Below are positions 7,861 to 15,690 of a stretch of DNA of 35,020 bases, one piece after another (the stretch's first letter is position 1; each line of letters opens with the position of its first letter). Under the pieces are notes generated by a model, which did no database searches, had not been told where the DNA came from, and worked only from the letters and a program-made list of their open reading frames with translations. The stretch covers positions 1-35,020 of the forward strand of contig NZ_BCST01000014.1 of the NCBI RefSeq assembly GCF_001571005.1, read 5' to 3'. The translations under genes were made by a program, and so were the position numbers. This stretch comes from Herbiconiux solani NBRC 106740. GTDB lineage: Bacteria > Actinomycetota > Actinomycetes > Actinomycetales > Microbacteriaceae.

Positions 7861-8418
7861 TCAGCGCGACGCGAACGCCGCCACGATCTCCCGGTTGAAG
7901 TCGTCGAGGTCGTCGGGGGTGCGCGACGTGACCAAGGTCCAGCCGCCCTCCGTGTCGACGCAGACCGACTCGTCGACCCACTCGGCGCCGGCGTTCAGGA
8001 TGTCGGTCTGCAGTGACGCGTAGCTCGTCATCCGCTTGTCGACGATCTCGCCTGACTCGACCAGGGCCCACGGGCCGTGGCAGATCGCACCGATCGGCTT
8101 GCCGGCCTCGATGAAGGCCGAGACGAGGTCGATCGCGTCTTCCTGCAGCCGCAGGTTGTCGGCGTTGATCGTGCCACCCGGCACGACGAGGGCGTCGAAG
8201 TCGTCGACCGAGACGTCTCCGACCACCGCGTCGGGCGTGAAGCTCTGACCCGGATCCTTGTCACCGACCAGGCTCTGGATGGGAGCCTGCTCGATCGCGA
8301 CCACGACCGGGTCTCCCCCGGCATCCTGGATCGCTTGTCGGGGGCTCGCCAACTCCGCTTCCTCGACACCGTAGTTCGTGACGAGGATGGCGATCTTGCG
8401 GCCGTCCAGCGTAGGCAT
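7861..8418 (-). CDS. DJ-1/PfpI family protein (type 1 glutamine amidotransferase-like)
   Basis: This is a 185-residue cytoplasmic protein of the PfpI/YhbO branch of the DJ-1 superfamily, members of which are proposed proteases, deglycases or stress chaperones. The nucleophile elbow is AICHGPW with Cys113 and His114. The N-terminus (KIAILVTNYGVEEAEL) provides the acidic residue of the active site, and VVPGGTINADNLR is the usual strand-turn. The length matches the family. The start ATG is preceded by AGAGAGG. It lies 45 bases after the SRPBCC gene and probably shares a transcript with it. Its stop is followed by hairpin copy 2. Confidence 0.92.
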   Translation of the reverse strand: MPTLDGRKIAILVTNYGVEEAELASPRQAIQDAGGDPVVVAIEQAPIQSLVGDKDPGQSFTPDAVVGDVSVDDFDALVVPGGTINADNLRLQEDAIDLVSAFIEAGKPIGAICHGPWALVESGEIVDKRMTSYASLQTDILNAGAEWVDESVCVDTEGGWTLVTSRTPDDLDDFNREIVAAFASR

Positions 8419-8463
8419 GATGTGATTCCTCTCTTCTCGTTCTCGCGGCGTCGGCGGCGAGGC

Positions 8464-8919
8464 TCAGTTCTCGACGTCGCCGCGCCAGGCACCGGTCTCG
8501 GAGCCCTGCTTCTCGATGAACTCCTTGAAGTTCTCGAGGTCTTTCTTCACGGCGTGCTTGCCCGCACCGAGTGCGGCGCCCGCCTTCTCGAGGAGCCCCT
8601 CGGGCTCCCAGTCGATCTGCACCGTGACCCGCGAGGTGTCGTCGGTGAGCTTGTGGAAGGTGACCACACCAGCGTGCTCGGTGTCGCCGCCGACACTGTT
8701 CCACGCCACACGCTCGTCCGGGTGCTGCTCGGTGATCACGGCGTCGAACTCGCGCTCGACCCCGGCGACCTTGACCTTCCAGTGCGTGTGGGTGTCGTCG
8801 CTCTGCGTGATTGACTCGACCTCGTCGAGGAAGTGGGGGAAGCTCTCGAACTGCGTCCACTGGTTGTACGCCGTGTTCACGGGCACTGCCACGTCGACGG
8901 TCTCGATGATCTGAACCAT
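8464..8919 (-). CDS. SRPBCC (START/Bet v1-like) family protein, polyketide cyclase type
   Basis: This is a 151-residue soluble protein with the helix-grip fold expected of the polyketide cyclase/dehydrase group. The N-terminus IIETVDVAVPVNTAYNQW and the motif FESFPHFLDEVESI are typical of a subgroup annotated as 'cyclase/dehydrase', often found beside stress genes in actinobacteria. The fold has a hydrophobic cavity, but its ligand is unknown. The ATG is preceded by AGGAGAACACC, a strong ribosome site. It is the middle gene of a leftward series with DUF6328 upstream and PfpI downstream. Confidence 0.88.
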   Translation of the reverse strand: MVQIIETVDVAVPVNTAYNQWTQFESFPHFLDEVESITQSDDTHTHWKVKVAGVEREFDAVITEQHPDERVAWNSVGGDTEHAGVVTFHKLTDDTSRVTVQIDWEPEGLLEKAGAALGAGKHAVKKDLENFKEFIEKQGSETGAWRGDVEN

Positions 8920-8932
8920 GGTGTTCTCCTAC

Positions 8933-8983
8933 TGCTCGTCGTTTCGTCTTGCTCGTCGCTTCGGGCGACTGCGGTCGGACCGC
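8933..8983 (-). promoter_or_regulatory. Repeats upstream of the SRPBCC gene
   Basis: Two direct copies of TGCTCGTCG (8933-8941 and 8950-8958, 17-bp period) and a perfect 13-bp palindrome GCGGTCGGACCGC (8971-8983) lie in the 84-base gap before the SRPBCC gene. Such an arrangement could be an operator, but no convincing -35/-10 pair was seen. Low confidence. Confidence 0.3.
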
Positions 8984-9003
8984 CTCTGGTTTCAGTCCAC
9001 GCC

Positions 9004-9573
9004 TTATCGCGCGCGCCCACCACCGCTTGACAGCGGGCTTTCAGACGACTCCCGAGAAGAGCCTGAAGGCGATTCGGCCCGACTCCGTGCTGCCCGCACG
9101 AGAGCCGGCCCGACGAGCCAGATGACCAGCACGAGCACGAGCACCGCGGCGCCCGCCCAGAGGCCCGCCTGCGGCGAGATGACGAAGTCGAACACGAAGA
9201 GCACGATGCCGATGAAGAGCAGGGATGCGGCGGCCAGGCACACGATCAGGATCGCGCTCGACGCCTGCACGAGCTCCTTCTTCGCCTTCTGCCGGAAGAG
9301 CAGACGGTGCAGCGTGACCGGTGTGAGGGCGAGCAGCGTCAGCACCGCCGCGAGCACGACGAGGGCCAGGTAGAGCGCGTGGTCGAACGGCCCGAGCTCG
9401 GTGAACCGCTGCTGGAACGGCAGGGTGAGCAGGAAGCCGGCGAGGATCTGCGTGCCCGTCTGCAGCACCCGGAACTCCTGCAGCAGCTCGGACCAGTTGC
9501 GGTCGTAGCGCTCGTTCGGGGACTCGTCGCGGCCGTCGCCGGGGTCGGCGTCCGGAATGGTGTCGTCGGTCAT
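9004..9573 (-). CDS. DUF6328 family integral membrane protein
   Basis: This is a 189-residue membrane protein. The signature of DUF6328 is clear: RYDRNWSELLQEFRVLQTG, then TQILAGFLLTLPFQQRF, then a loop and a second hydrophobic stretch, and RLLFRQKAKKELV. About four transmembrane segments are visible, followed by a Ser/Arg-rich cytoplasmic tail. The N-terminus is acidic and hydrophilic. ATG 9573 is chosen, while ATG 9582 would add three residues. The role is unknown. Its neighbours are stress-type proteins and it is divergent from the NlpC/P60-like gene across 57 bases. Confidence 0.85.
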   Translation of the reverse strand: MTDDTIPDADPGDGRDESPNERYDRNWSELLQEFRVLQTGTQILAGFLLTLPFQQRFTELGPFDHALYLALVVLAAVLTLLALTPVTLHRLLFRQKAKKELVQASSAILIVCLAAASLLFIGIVLFVFDFVISPQAGLWAGAAVLVLVLVIWLVGPALVRAARSRAESPSGSSRESSESPLSSGGGRAR

Positions 9574-9630
9574 GCCCCCCATGAAATCGCGTGAGCGACC
9601 CGCCTGCAATAGTGGACGCGTGATGTGTGG

Positions 9631-10485
9631 ATGACGGAGCCCCTGCGTGCGAGCCTGTGGATAACTGCCGCAGGCGACGGCGCCGAGCCCACGGTCGAGC
9701 CCGCAGTCGAGCCTGCCTACCGGTCCCCCTACCGGCTGCGGTTCCGCACCTCGTCCGAGGCCCGGCAGGCCGGCTTCGGCGACCCGCCCTGGAACTCCCC
9801 CGACGATCAGGCCGTCGTCGCGCCCACCGACTGGTACACCGCAGAGACCGCGCAGCGCTGGGGCTCCTGGGGCCCTCGCGCCCGGGCGTATCCGGCACCC
9901 GCCGAGCGGTACACCGGCCCCCTCGCCCGCGAGCGCCTTCTGGCGGTGGCCGGAGCGCTGATCGGCCTCGACTACCAGCACCACCACGTCCCGGCCTGGG
10001 ACCCGCCGGCGGGCTGGCCCTGGAAAGACGTGCGTTCGGGCCGGCGCGGACCCGGCCTGGACTGCAGCAACTTCGTCTCGTTCGTCTACTCCTACGCGCT
10101 AGGGATCACGCTGCCGACCGCCGTCGGCGAGCAGTCAGAGCTGCACCGCACCGGCCCGCTCCTCGGGCCGCAGCACCACCGGGTGAGCGTCGTGTCGGGC
10201 GACTACGACACCCTCACCGCCCAGCTCCTCCCCGGCGACATCCTCTACCTCCGCTCCGACCGCGGCACGATCTCCCACTGCGTGCTCTGGCTCGGCGGGG
10301 TCGGCGAGACCATCGGGGCCGGCGAGGGCCCGAACACGACCCCCCTCGTGATCGACTGCGCCAGCGATCCCCGCCTCGACGCCCACCGTGTCCCCATCCC
10401 GGCCGGCGTCCGCATCCGCCCCTACCGCCGCACCGGCTGGTACGCGCGGGCCACCTCCCACGCCCACCGCATCATCACGGATTGA
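9631..10485 (+). CDS. NlpC/P60-like cysteine peptidase or amidase domain protein
   Basis: This is a 284-residue protein with a C-terminal papain-like NlpC/P60 module. The catalytic cysteine is in GLDCSNFVSFVYSYALGI (Cys145), and the histidine is in GTISHCVLWLGG (His216). LLPGDILYLRSD just before it is the usual strand. In this family the domain cleaves peptidoglycan stem peptides or related amide bonds. The N-terminal 100 residues (YRLRFRTSSEARQAGFGDPPWNSP) are not a known targeting domain, and no signal peptide is visible, which is unusual for a wall hydrolase. ATG 9631 is chosen, while GTG 9625 is possible. It is convergent with the CDF gene across 24 bases. Confidence 0.78.
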   Translation: MTEPLRASLWITAAGDGAEPTVEPAVEPAYRSPYRLRFRTSSEARQAGFGDPPWNSPDDQAVVAPTDWYTAETAQRWGSWGPRARAYPAPAERYTGPLARERLLAVAGALIGLDYQHHHVPAWDPPAGWPWKDVRSGRRGPGLDCSNFVSFVYSYALGITLPTAVGEQSELHRTGPLLGPQHHRVSVVSGDYDTLTAQLLPGDILYLRSDRGTISHCVLWLGGVGETIGAGEGPNTTPLVIDCASDPRLDAHRVPIPAGVRIRPYRRTGWYARATSHAHRIITD

Positions 10486-10509
10486 CGCGCCAGCACGCCC
10501 GCCACCCGA

Positions 10510-11454
10510 TCAGAGCGACGAACCCGACGAAGCGCCCGAACCCGCCCCGAACTCCAGCGACGGCTCGTCGCTCACCGCCAAGGTCAGCACCGCCCGCCCG
10601 ATCAGGTCGTCCCGCTCCAGATCTCCCTCCAGCCGCCGCAGCTGCCGGGCCACCCCGTCCTCCGGCCCGTCCCCCACGAGGTCGACGGCGGCGACCAGGA
10701 AGAGCGTGCCCGGCCCGCTGAACTCGAGGTAGAGGGCGGTCACCCGCTGGATCTCGGGGTGCGCCAGCAGCATCCGTCCGAGCTGCGCCCGGTACGCCGC
10801 AGTCGGCGCCGCCCCCAGCAGGTAACGCCGGTTGCGGCTGATCAGCAGCAGCGCGACCCCGCCCAGCAGCAGGCCGATCGCGATCGAGCCGAGCGCATCC
10901 CAGACCGGATCGCCCGTCACCTGGTGCAGGCCGATGCCGGCGCCCGCGATCACCAAACCCAGCAGGGCCGCCGTGTCCTCGAAGAACACCGAGCGCAGGG
11001 TCGTGTTCGAGCCGTTGACCACGTAGTCGAAGAAGCCGCGCCCGTAGCGCGCCGCATCCCGCCGCCCCTGCCGCACCGACTGCATCAGCGAGAAGCCCTC
11101 GAGCACGAAGGCCACGGCGAGCACGATGTAGTTGAGCGTGTAGTCCTCGACGGCCTCGGGCGCCGCCAGGCTCTGGATGCCGTGGTAGACCGACACCACC
11201 GCGCCCACGGTGAAGATCCCGAAGGCGGCGAACAGCGAGAAGATGTAGGCGTCGCGGCCGTAGCCGAGCGGATGCACGGGGTCACGCTTCTTCTCCGCGC
11301 GCCGGTCGGCGATCAGCAGGAAGATCTCGTTGCCCGCATCCGCCCAGGAGTGCGCCGCCTCGGCCAGCATCGACGCCGAACCCGTGAGGGCGGCGACGAC
11401 CGATTTCGCGAGGGCGACGAGGATGTTCGCGACGAAGGCGATGACGACGGTCAT
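10510..11454 (-). CDS. Cation diffusion facilitator (CDF) family transporter
   Basis: This is a 314-residue proton-coupled exporter for divalent metals such as Zn, Co, Fe or Mn. The metal-site motif H35-S-W-A-D39 sits in the second transmembrane helix (SMLAEAAHSWADAGNE). GYGRDAYIFSLFAAFGIFTVG and the region around VFFEDTAALLGLVIAG supply the second half-site. There are six predicted membrane helices and a C-terminal cytoplasmic domain (about residues 215-300). The metal cannot be assigned. It resembles the ZNT9-like branch with HxxxD sites. A TATCGT box (complement of 11463-11468) lies 8 bases before the ATG, so the transcript is nearly leaderless. Confidence 0.92.
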   Translation of the reverse strand: MTVVIAFVANILVALAKSVVAALTGSASMLAEAAHSWADAGNEIFLLIADRRAEKKRDPVHPLGYGRDAYIFSLFAAFGIFTVGAVVSVYHGIQSLAAPEAVEDYTLNYIVLAVAFVLEGFSLMQSVRQGRRDAARYGRGFFDYVVNGSNTTLRSVFFEDTAALLGLVIAGAGIGLHQVTGDPVWDALGSIAIGLLLGGVALLLISRNRRYLLGAAPTAAYRAQLGRMLLAHPEIQRVTALYLEFSGPGTLFLVAAVDLVGDGPEDGVARQLRRLEGDLERDDLIGRAVLTLAVSDEPSLEFGAGSGASSGSSL

Positions 11455-11462
11455 GATTCCCG

Positions 11463-11468
11463 ACGATA
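11463..11468 (-). promoter_or_regulatory. -10 box of the CDF transporter gene
   Basis: On the minus strand the hexamer reads TATCGT and lies 8 bases before the ATG. No Shine-Dalgarno sequence is present, which fits a leaderless transcript. The gap of 56 bases is shared with the divergent HAD gene. Confidence 0.4.
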
Positions 11469-11510
11469 CGCCCGGGTGCCGCCGCGGGCGATCGGTGGTT
11501 CAGTGACCCT

Positions 11511-12275
11511 ATGGCTACTTCGACCCTTCGCGCTGTCCTGTTCGACATCGACGGCACCCTCGTCGACTCCAACTACCTGCACGTCGACGCCTGGGTGCGC
11601 GCCTTCGCCGACGTCGGGCATCCGGTCGACGCCTGGCGGGTGCACCGCGCGATCGGGCTCGACTCAAGCAAGCTGCTGGAGGATCTGCTCGGCGACGAGG
11701 CCGAGAAGCTCGGCGACCGGGCGAAGGAGAAGCACACCGAGTACTACGAGCCGCTGATCCCGCGCCTCCGCCGCTTCGACGGCGCTCGGGAGCTGATCCA
11801 GACCCTGCACGACGCCGGCGTCCGGGTGGTGCTCGCGACCTCGGCCCCGCCGGAGGAGTTCGAGGCGCTGCAGAAGTGCCTCGACGCGGACGAGTTCCTG
11901 CACGCGGCGACCACGGCCGACGACGTCGAGACCGCCAAGCCCGATCCCGACATCATCGGCACGGCCCTCGAGCGCGCCGGTGTGGGAGCCGACGAGGCCG
12001 TCATGATCGGCGACACGCGCTGGGACGCGGAGGCGGCCGGTCGCGCCGGTGTGCGGTCGATCGGCGTGCTCTCCGGCGGGATCGGCACCGACGAGCTGCA
12101 GCAGGCGGGGGTGGCGGAGGTCTTCGACGACGTCGCCTCGATCCTCGACGCGGTGCGTGCGAACGGCCCCGCCGTGCTCGCGCCGGCCGAGCTGTCGCCG
12201 GCCGACGCCGACCGTGCCGCGACGCTCGACGGCCTGCGCTCCATCCGCGCGCTCGGTGAGAACCTGCACGGCTGA
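11511..12275 (+). CDS. HAD family hydrolase (phosphatase, PGP-like)
   Basis: This is a 254-residue haloacid-dehalogenase superfamily phosphatase. Motif I is LFDIDGTLVDS (nucleophile Asp12, acid Asp14). Motif II is the Ser/Thr of VVLATSAPP, motif III is the Lys of ETAKPDPDI, and motif IV is MIGDTRWDAEAA. The small cap inserted after motif I identifies it as the phosphoglycolate phosphatase/beta-phosphoglucomutase subfamily. The natural substrate is unknown. The tail after residue 220 (LSPADADRAATLDGLRSIRAL) is extra. The gene is divergent from the CDF exporter. It is followed by 192 bases that hold no gene, only the promoter area of the two-component operon. Confidence 0.9.
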   Translation: MATSTLRAVLFDIDGTLVDSNYLHVDAWVRAFADVGHPVDAWRVHRAIGLDSSKLLEDLLGDEAEKLGDRAKEKHTEYYEPLIPRLRRFDGARELIQTLHDAGVRVVLATSAPPEEFEALQKCLDADEFLHAATTADDVETAKPDPDIIGTALERAGVGADEAVMIGDTRWDAEAAGRAGVRSIGVLSGGIGTDELQQAGVAEVFDDVASILDAVRANGPAVLAPAELSPADADRAATLDGLRSIRALGENLHG

Positions 12276-12467
12276 GCCGGCCCGACGGGCGCGACCGGAC
12301 TCACCGGACCACCGGCGCAGCCAGCGTCGGTGCACCTCCTGTTACCCCTCCCACTTCCCCTCGGCAATCCCCTTGCGTTAGGTTCTGGACCGCCCGCCAT
12401 GGGATGATGTGACCGCTCCCAGCCCCCCTCCAGCAGGATGTCGGCGAGAGAGCAGGGGAGGGGCGGG
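12276..12467. other. Intergenic region before the two-component operon
   Basis: This 192-base gap has no coding potential that I trust. It contains GC-rich short inverted segments just after the HAD stop. Near 12375-12390 there is CTTGCGTTAGGTT, which could be a -10 region (TAGGTT), though without a good -35. Immediately before ATG 12468 is an AGGGGAGGGG ribosome site, which fixes that start. Confidence 0.4.
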
Positions 12468-12881
12468 ATGTCCGGCATCCACTCGGGGTCCACCCGGCGC
12501 ACGGCGCTCGTGGTCGACGATTCGGAGGATCAGGCCGAACTGCTCCAGCACCACCTCGAGCGCCTCGGTTACGAGGTCACCGTCGTCGGAACCGCAGAAG
12601 CGGCGATCACCTCATATCACCGTCTGGCCCCCGCGGTGGCGATCATCGACCTCCTCCTGCCCGGCATCGACGGCTGGCAGCTCATCAGCACGATGAAGCG
12701 CGACGTGCCCGACATCGTGCTGGTGGTCACCTCGGTGCTCGGTCTCGAGGACTACCCCCTGGTCGACGGCGTGCTGCCCAAGCCCTTCACGGCTAGGGAT
12801 GTCGCGCGGGTGTTCGGAGCACTGTTTCCAGAAGACGGCGGGGCGATCGTCGCCCCGGCGGAGAGCGGGGGGTCACGATGA
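12468..12881 (+). CDS. Stand-alone response regulator receiver protein
   Basis: This 137-residue protein consists of a single CheY-like receiver domain. The acidic pocket is VVDDSED, the phosphoacceptor is Asp61 (AIIDLLLPGIDGWQL), the switch Thr/Ser is in VVVTSVLG, and the conserved Lys is in VLPKPFT. There is no output domain. ATG 12468 is chosen over ATG 12438 because an AGGGGAGGGG site lies just before it. Its stop overlaps the next start (ATGA at 12878). It is probably phosphorylated by the kinase two genes downstream, and it may pass phosphate on or act by protein contact, since it has no DNA-binding domain. Confidence 0.9.
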   Translation: MSGIHSGSTRRTALVVDDSEDQAELLQHHLERLGYEVTVVGTAEAAITSYHRLAPAVAIIDLLLPGIDGWQLISTMKRDVPDIVLVVTSVLGLEDYPLVDGVLPKPFTARDVARVFGALFPEDGGAIVAPAESGGSR

Positions 12882-13246
12882 GGGTTCTGATTGCGGATGA
12901 CGACGAGGATCTGCGCGACCTGGTGACCATCGCGGTCGAGAAGGCCGGCCATGAGGTGGTCGCGGCCGTCGGCGACGGCCAGTCCGCCTGGGACGTGCTG
13001 AACGCCGAGGAGATCGACCTGGCGGTGCTCGACATCTCGATGCCCGGCATGACCGGCATCGAGCTGGTCGAACGGATGCGCGCCGACGACGAGCTGCGCG
13101 AGCAGAACGTCCTGATCATCACCGCGAACGCCCAGCCGAGTACGGCCGAGGCCGTGCACGCGGCGGGGGCGAACGGCCTGATCACGAAGCCCTTCCAGGT
13201 GCGTGAGCTGGTCGAGTTCATCCGCGGCATCGCCGAGCGGGTGTGA
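12878..13246 (+). CDS. Second stand-alone response regulator receiver protein
   Basis: This 122-residue protein is also a receiver domain only. It has IADDDED for the acidic pocket, Asp52 as phosphoacceptor (AVLDISMPGMTG), IITAN for the switch and LITKPFQ for the Lys. It overlaps the first receiver by 4 bases and the kinase start by a few bases, so the three genes are translationally coupled. Two receiver-only proteins beside one kinase suggest a branched phosphorelay or a phosphate sink. Which of the two is the real partner is not decidable from sequence. Confidence 0.9.
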   Translation: MRVLIADDDEDLRDLVTIAVEKAGHEVVAAVGDGQSAWDVLNAEEIDLAVLDISMPGMTGIELVERMRADDELREQNVLIITANAQPSTAEAVHAAGANGLITKPFQVRELVEFIRGIAERV

Positions 13247-14985
13247 TGAGCGCCAGCGGCATCGCCGTCCGGCGGAGCACTGGCGCCTTCGGATCCTGGT
13301 CTCCCCTGCTGAAGCAGCTGGCGACCGTGATCGCCTTCCTCCTGGCGAACGCCGTCGTGCTGTCGCCGGTGGTCGTGCAGGCCGATGTCGCGGCCGTCGT
13401 CACCGCCGACCTGCTCGTGCTCGCGGCGACCGGATTCGCCGCGGTGCTGCCCGGCACCCGGCTCCCGGCCGGCTGGGAGCTCGCCATCCCGATCGTGTCC
13501 TTCGTCGCCGTCGCCCTGCTGCGGATCGGGACGGGCGGTCAGGCCTCCCCGTTCGGGGCGCTGCTCGTGCTGCCGCTGGTGTGGATCGCATCCGAGCCGG
13601 GCTTCCGCAACGTCGTGATCGCCGCCGCCGGCGTCATCGTCACCACCTCGCTGCCGTTCGTGCTGGGGGTCTCGGACATCGCCAGCGCCGCGGATGCGGT
13701 CAGGCTCGTCTTCACCCCGGTCATCCTGACGATCGCCGCCGTGCTGATCAACCAGATCGCCCGGGTGGTGAACCGGCGGCTGGCCCAGTTGCAGGAGTCG
13801 AACGCCGAGCGGGACGCGCTCGTCGAGTCGCTCGAGCAGGCGAACCGCGAGGCCGGGAAGCGCGAGCGGCAGACCGTGCGCGCCAACCGCCTGCTCGACG
13901 AGGTCTGGACCGCGATCAAGGGGCACGCGATCATCGGCACCGACGTCACCGGCCTGATCACGGTGTGGAACCCGGGGGCCGAGTCGCTGCTCGGCTACTC
14001 GTCGAAGCAGGCGATCGGCCGGATGCGGATCACCGATCTGCACCGGGGCGAGGAGATCCGCGAGGAGTCGCGCCTGAGCGGTGGCCAGGCGGCGTCCGAG
14101 CGCGTGTCTGCGGAAGCCGTATTCGACGGCCTCGTCGAGACCGCGAGCAACGGACTCCGCGACGTGCGCGACTGGACCTACCGGCGCCGCGACGGCACCG
14201 AGTTCCCCGCGCAGGTGTCGATCGCGCAGCGGCTCGACGAACGGAGCGAGCCCGCCGGGTACATCTTCGTGGCGACCGACGAGACGTCGGCCCGCGAGAT
14301 CGAGCGGCTGAAGGACGAGTTCGCGGGGCTGATCTCGCACGAGCTCCGCACGCCGCTCAGCTCGATCCTCGGGTACGTCGAACTGCTCAGGGACGACGAG
14401 GACGAGCCGCTCTCACGGATGCAGGCCAAGTACCTCGGCGTCGTCGACCGCAACGCCCGCCGTCTGCTCCGGCTCGTCGGCGACCTGCTCTTCACCGCCC
14501 AGGTCGACTCCGGCCGGTTCTCGGTCGAGACCGCGCCGACCTCGCTCCGGGGCGTGCTCCGGGCGTCGCTCGAGACCGCACGACCGCACGCCGAGGCGAC
14601 CGGCGTCATCCTGCGCTCCGAGCTCGGCGACGAGGACGTCACCATCTCGGTCGACGCGACACGGCTCGGGCAGGCCGTGGACAACATCCTGTCGAACGCG
14701 GTCAAGTTCACCCCGCGCGGCGGCACGGTGGGTCTCGAGCTCGATCTCACGGGCGACGAGGTGCGGATCGTCGTGGCCGACACGGGATTCGGGATCGCCG
14801 AGGACGAGCTGCACCGGCTCGCGGAACGCTTCTTCCGCGCGACGACCGCGACCCAGAACGCGGTCCAGGGGGTCGGGCTGGGGCTCACGATCACCAAGGC
14901 GATCGTGACCGCGCACGGCGGCCGGATCGACATCAGCAGCGTGCTGGGCGAGGGCACGTCGATGGCGATCGTCCTCCCGCGCTGA
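13246..14985 (+). CDS. Membrane PAS-domain sensor histidine kinase
   Basis: This is a 579-residue kinase (GTG 13243 would add one residue). There are five or six membrane helices in residues 25-170, a short coiled coil about 175-215 (LAQLQESNAERDALVESLEQANRE), and a PAS domain about 215-345 (GTDVTGLITVWNPGAESLLGY). The HisKA box is LISHELRTPLSSILGY with His365 as phosphoacceptor. The HATPase domain has the N box DNILSNAVKFTPRGG, the G1 box VADTGFGIAED and the G2 box GVGLGLTITKAIV. Only the PAS is cytoplasmic and sensory, while the membrane part is poorly conserved. It is third in the receiver-receiver-kinase operon and ends 10 bases from the convergent next gene. Confidence 0.93.
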   Translation: MSASGIAVRRSTGAFGSWSPLLKQLATVIAFLLANAVVLSPVVVQADVAAVVTADLLVLAATGFAAVLPGTRLPAGWELAIPIVSFVAVALLRIGTGGQASPFGALLVLPLVWIASEPGFRNVVIAAAGVIVTTSLPFVLGVSDIASAADAVRLVFTPVILTIAAVLINQIARVVNRRLAQLQESNAERDALVESLEQANREAGKRERQTVRANRLLDEVWTAIKGHAIIGTDVTGLITVWNPGAESLLGYSSKQAIGRMRITDLHRGEEIREESRLSGGQAASERVSAEAVFDGLVETASNGLRDVRDWTYRRRDGTEFPAQVSIAQRLDERSEPAGYIFVATDETSAREIERLKDEFAGLISHELRTPLSSILGYVELLRDDEDEPLSRMQAKYLGVVDRNARRLLRLVGDLLFTAQVDSGRFSVETAPTSLRGVLRASLETARPHAEATGVILRSELGDEDVTISVDATRLGQAVDNILSNAVKFTPRGGTVGLELDLTGDEVRIVVADTGFGIAEDELHRLAERFFRATTATQNAVQGVGLGLTITKAIVTAHGGRIDISSVLGEGTSMAIVLPR

Positions 14986-14995
14986 GGACGGGTCG

Positions 14996-15376
14996 TCAGA
15001 GGCGGTAGAAGTCGCCGACGAGGGCGAGGATGCACAGGGCCGGCGCGAGCACGAAGAGTGCGAGCCCGGCGCGAATAAGCCAGGTGATCCTGCGGCACGC
15101 CCGCCGTGCATCCTTGCCACCCGGTGCCGCCGCTGCGGCGAAGGTCGCCACCATCAGGCCGCCGAGCAGGGCTCCCGCCCAGAACACGCGCTCCCAGCGG
15201 TCGACGAGCACGCCCGCGAACCAGCCCGAGACGATGATCGCGCCGCAGACGATCGCCATGGTGAGTGCGGCGCCGAGGAAGAGGGTGGCCGCGTGGCGCT
15301 CCAGCTCGGCGCGCCGCTCCCTGTCGTCCTCTCCCCGCGGGTCGGCGCGCCGATCGGGGTCGGCCTGCCGATCCAT
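14996..15376 (-). CDS. Small integral membrane protein of unknown function
   Basis: This is a 126-residue protein. The first 35 residues are highly charged (RQADPDRRADPRGEDDRERR). They are followed by three to four hydrophobic segments (LFLGAALTMAIVCGAIIVSGWF, VFWAGALLGGLMVATFAAAAA, ITWLIRAGLALFVLAPALCIL). ATG 15376 is chosen because it begins 7 bases after the stop of the upstream gene, whereas ATG 15433 would overlap that gene by 50 bases. I recognise no family. It is the last gene of a leftward set of four small genes. Confidence 0.65.
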   Translation of the reverse strand: MDRQADPDRRADPRGEDDRERRAELERHAATLFLGAALTMAIVCGAIIVSGWFAGVLVDRWERVFWAGALLGGLMVATFAAAAAPGGKDARRACRRITWLIRAGLALFVLAPALCILALVGDFYRL

Positions 15377-15383
15377 CGAGGCG

Positions 15384-15659
15384 TCAGTGCTTGGGGCGGC
15401 TGAGGAGGTCGGGGAGCTTTTCGAGCGCGGCATCCGCCGCCTCCTCCGTGACGCCGAGCTTGTCGATCAGGAGGGCGCGTGCGGGTACGGGGTCGCCATC
15501 CTTCAGCGCGGTGTAGGCCGCTTCGGCCTCGCCGGTGAGCTCGGGGCCGGGGCGCTTGGTCACGCCGAGGCGGTCGGCCAGCTGCTGCGCGGTGTCGGCT
15601 TCGAAGGCGTCGCGCACGGCGGCGGGGAGGCGGTAGCCGCCGAGGGGTCCGAGATCCAT
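15384..15659 (-). CDS. Small conserved-looking protein of unknown function
   Basis: This is a 91-residue acidic, helical, soluble protein without cysteine or membrane segment. It contains two similar helix-turn units around DAFEADTAQQLADRLGVTKRP and PARALLIDKLGVTEEAADAALEKLP. The recurring LGVT suggests an internal duplication. The start has AAAGGA upstream. It sits between the PPOX gene and a small membrane protein. I do not recognise a family and infer no function. Confidence 0.65.
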   Translation of the reverse strand: MDLGPLGGYRLPAAVRDAFEADTAQQLADRLGVTKRPGPELTGEAEAAYTALKDGDPVPARALLIDKLGVTEEAADAALEKLPDLLSRPKH

Positions 15660-15690
15660 GGGAGTGTCCTTTCGTTGCGATGGGGTGATG

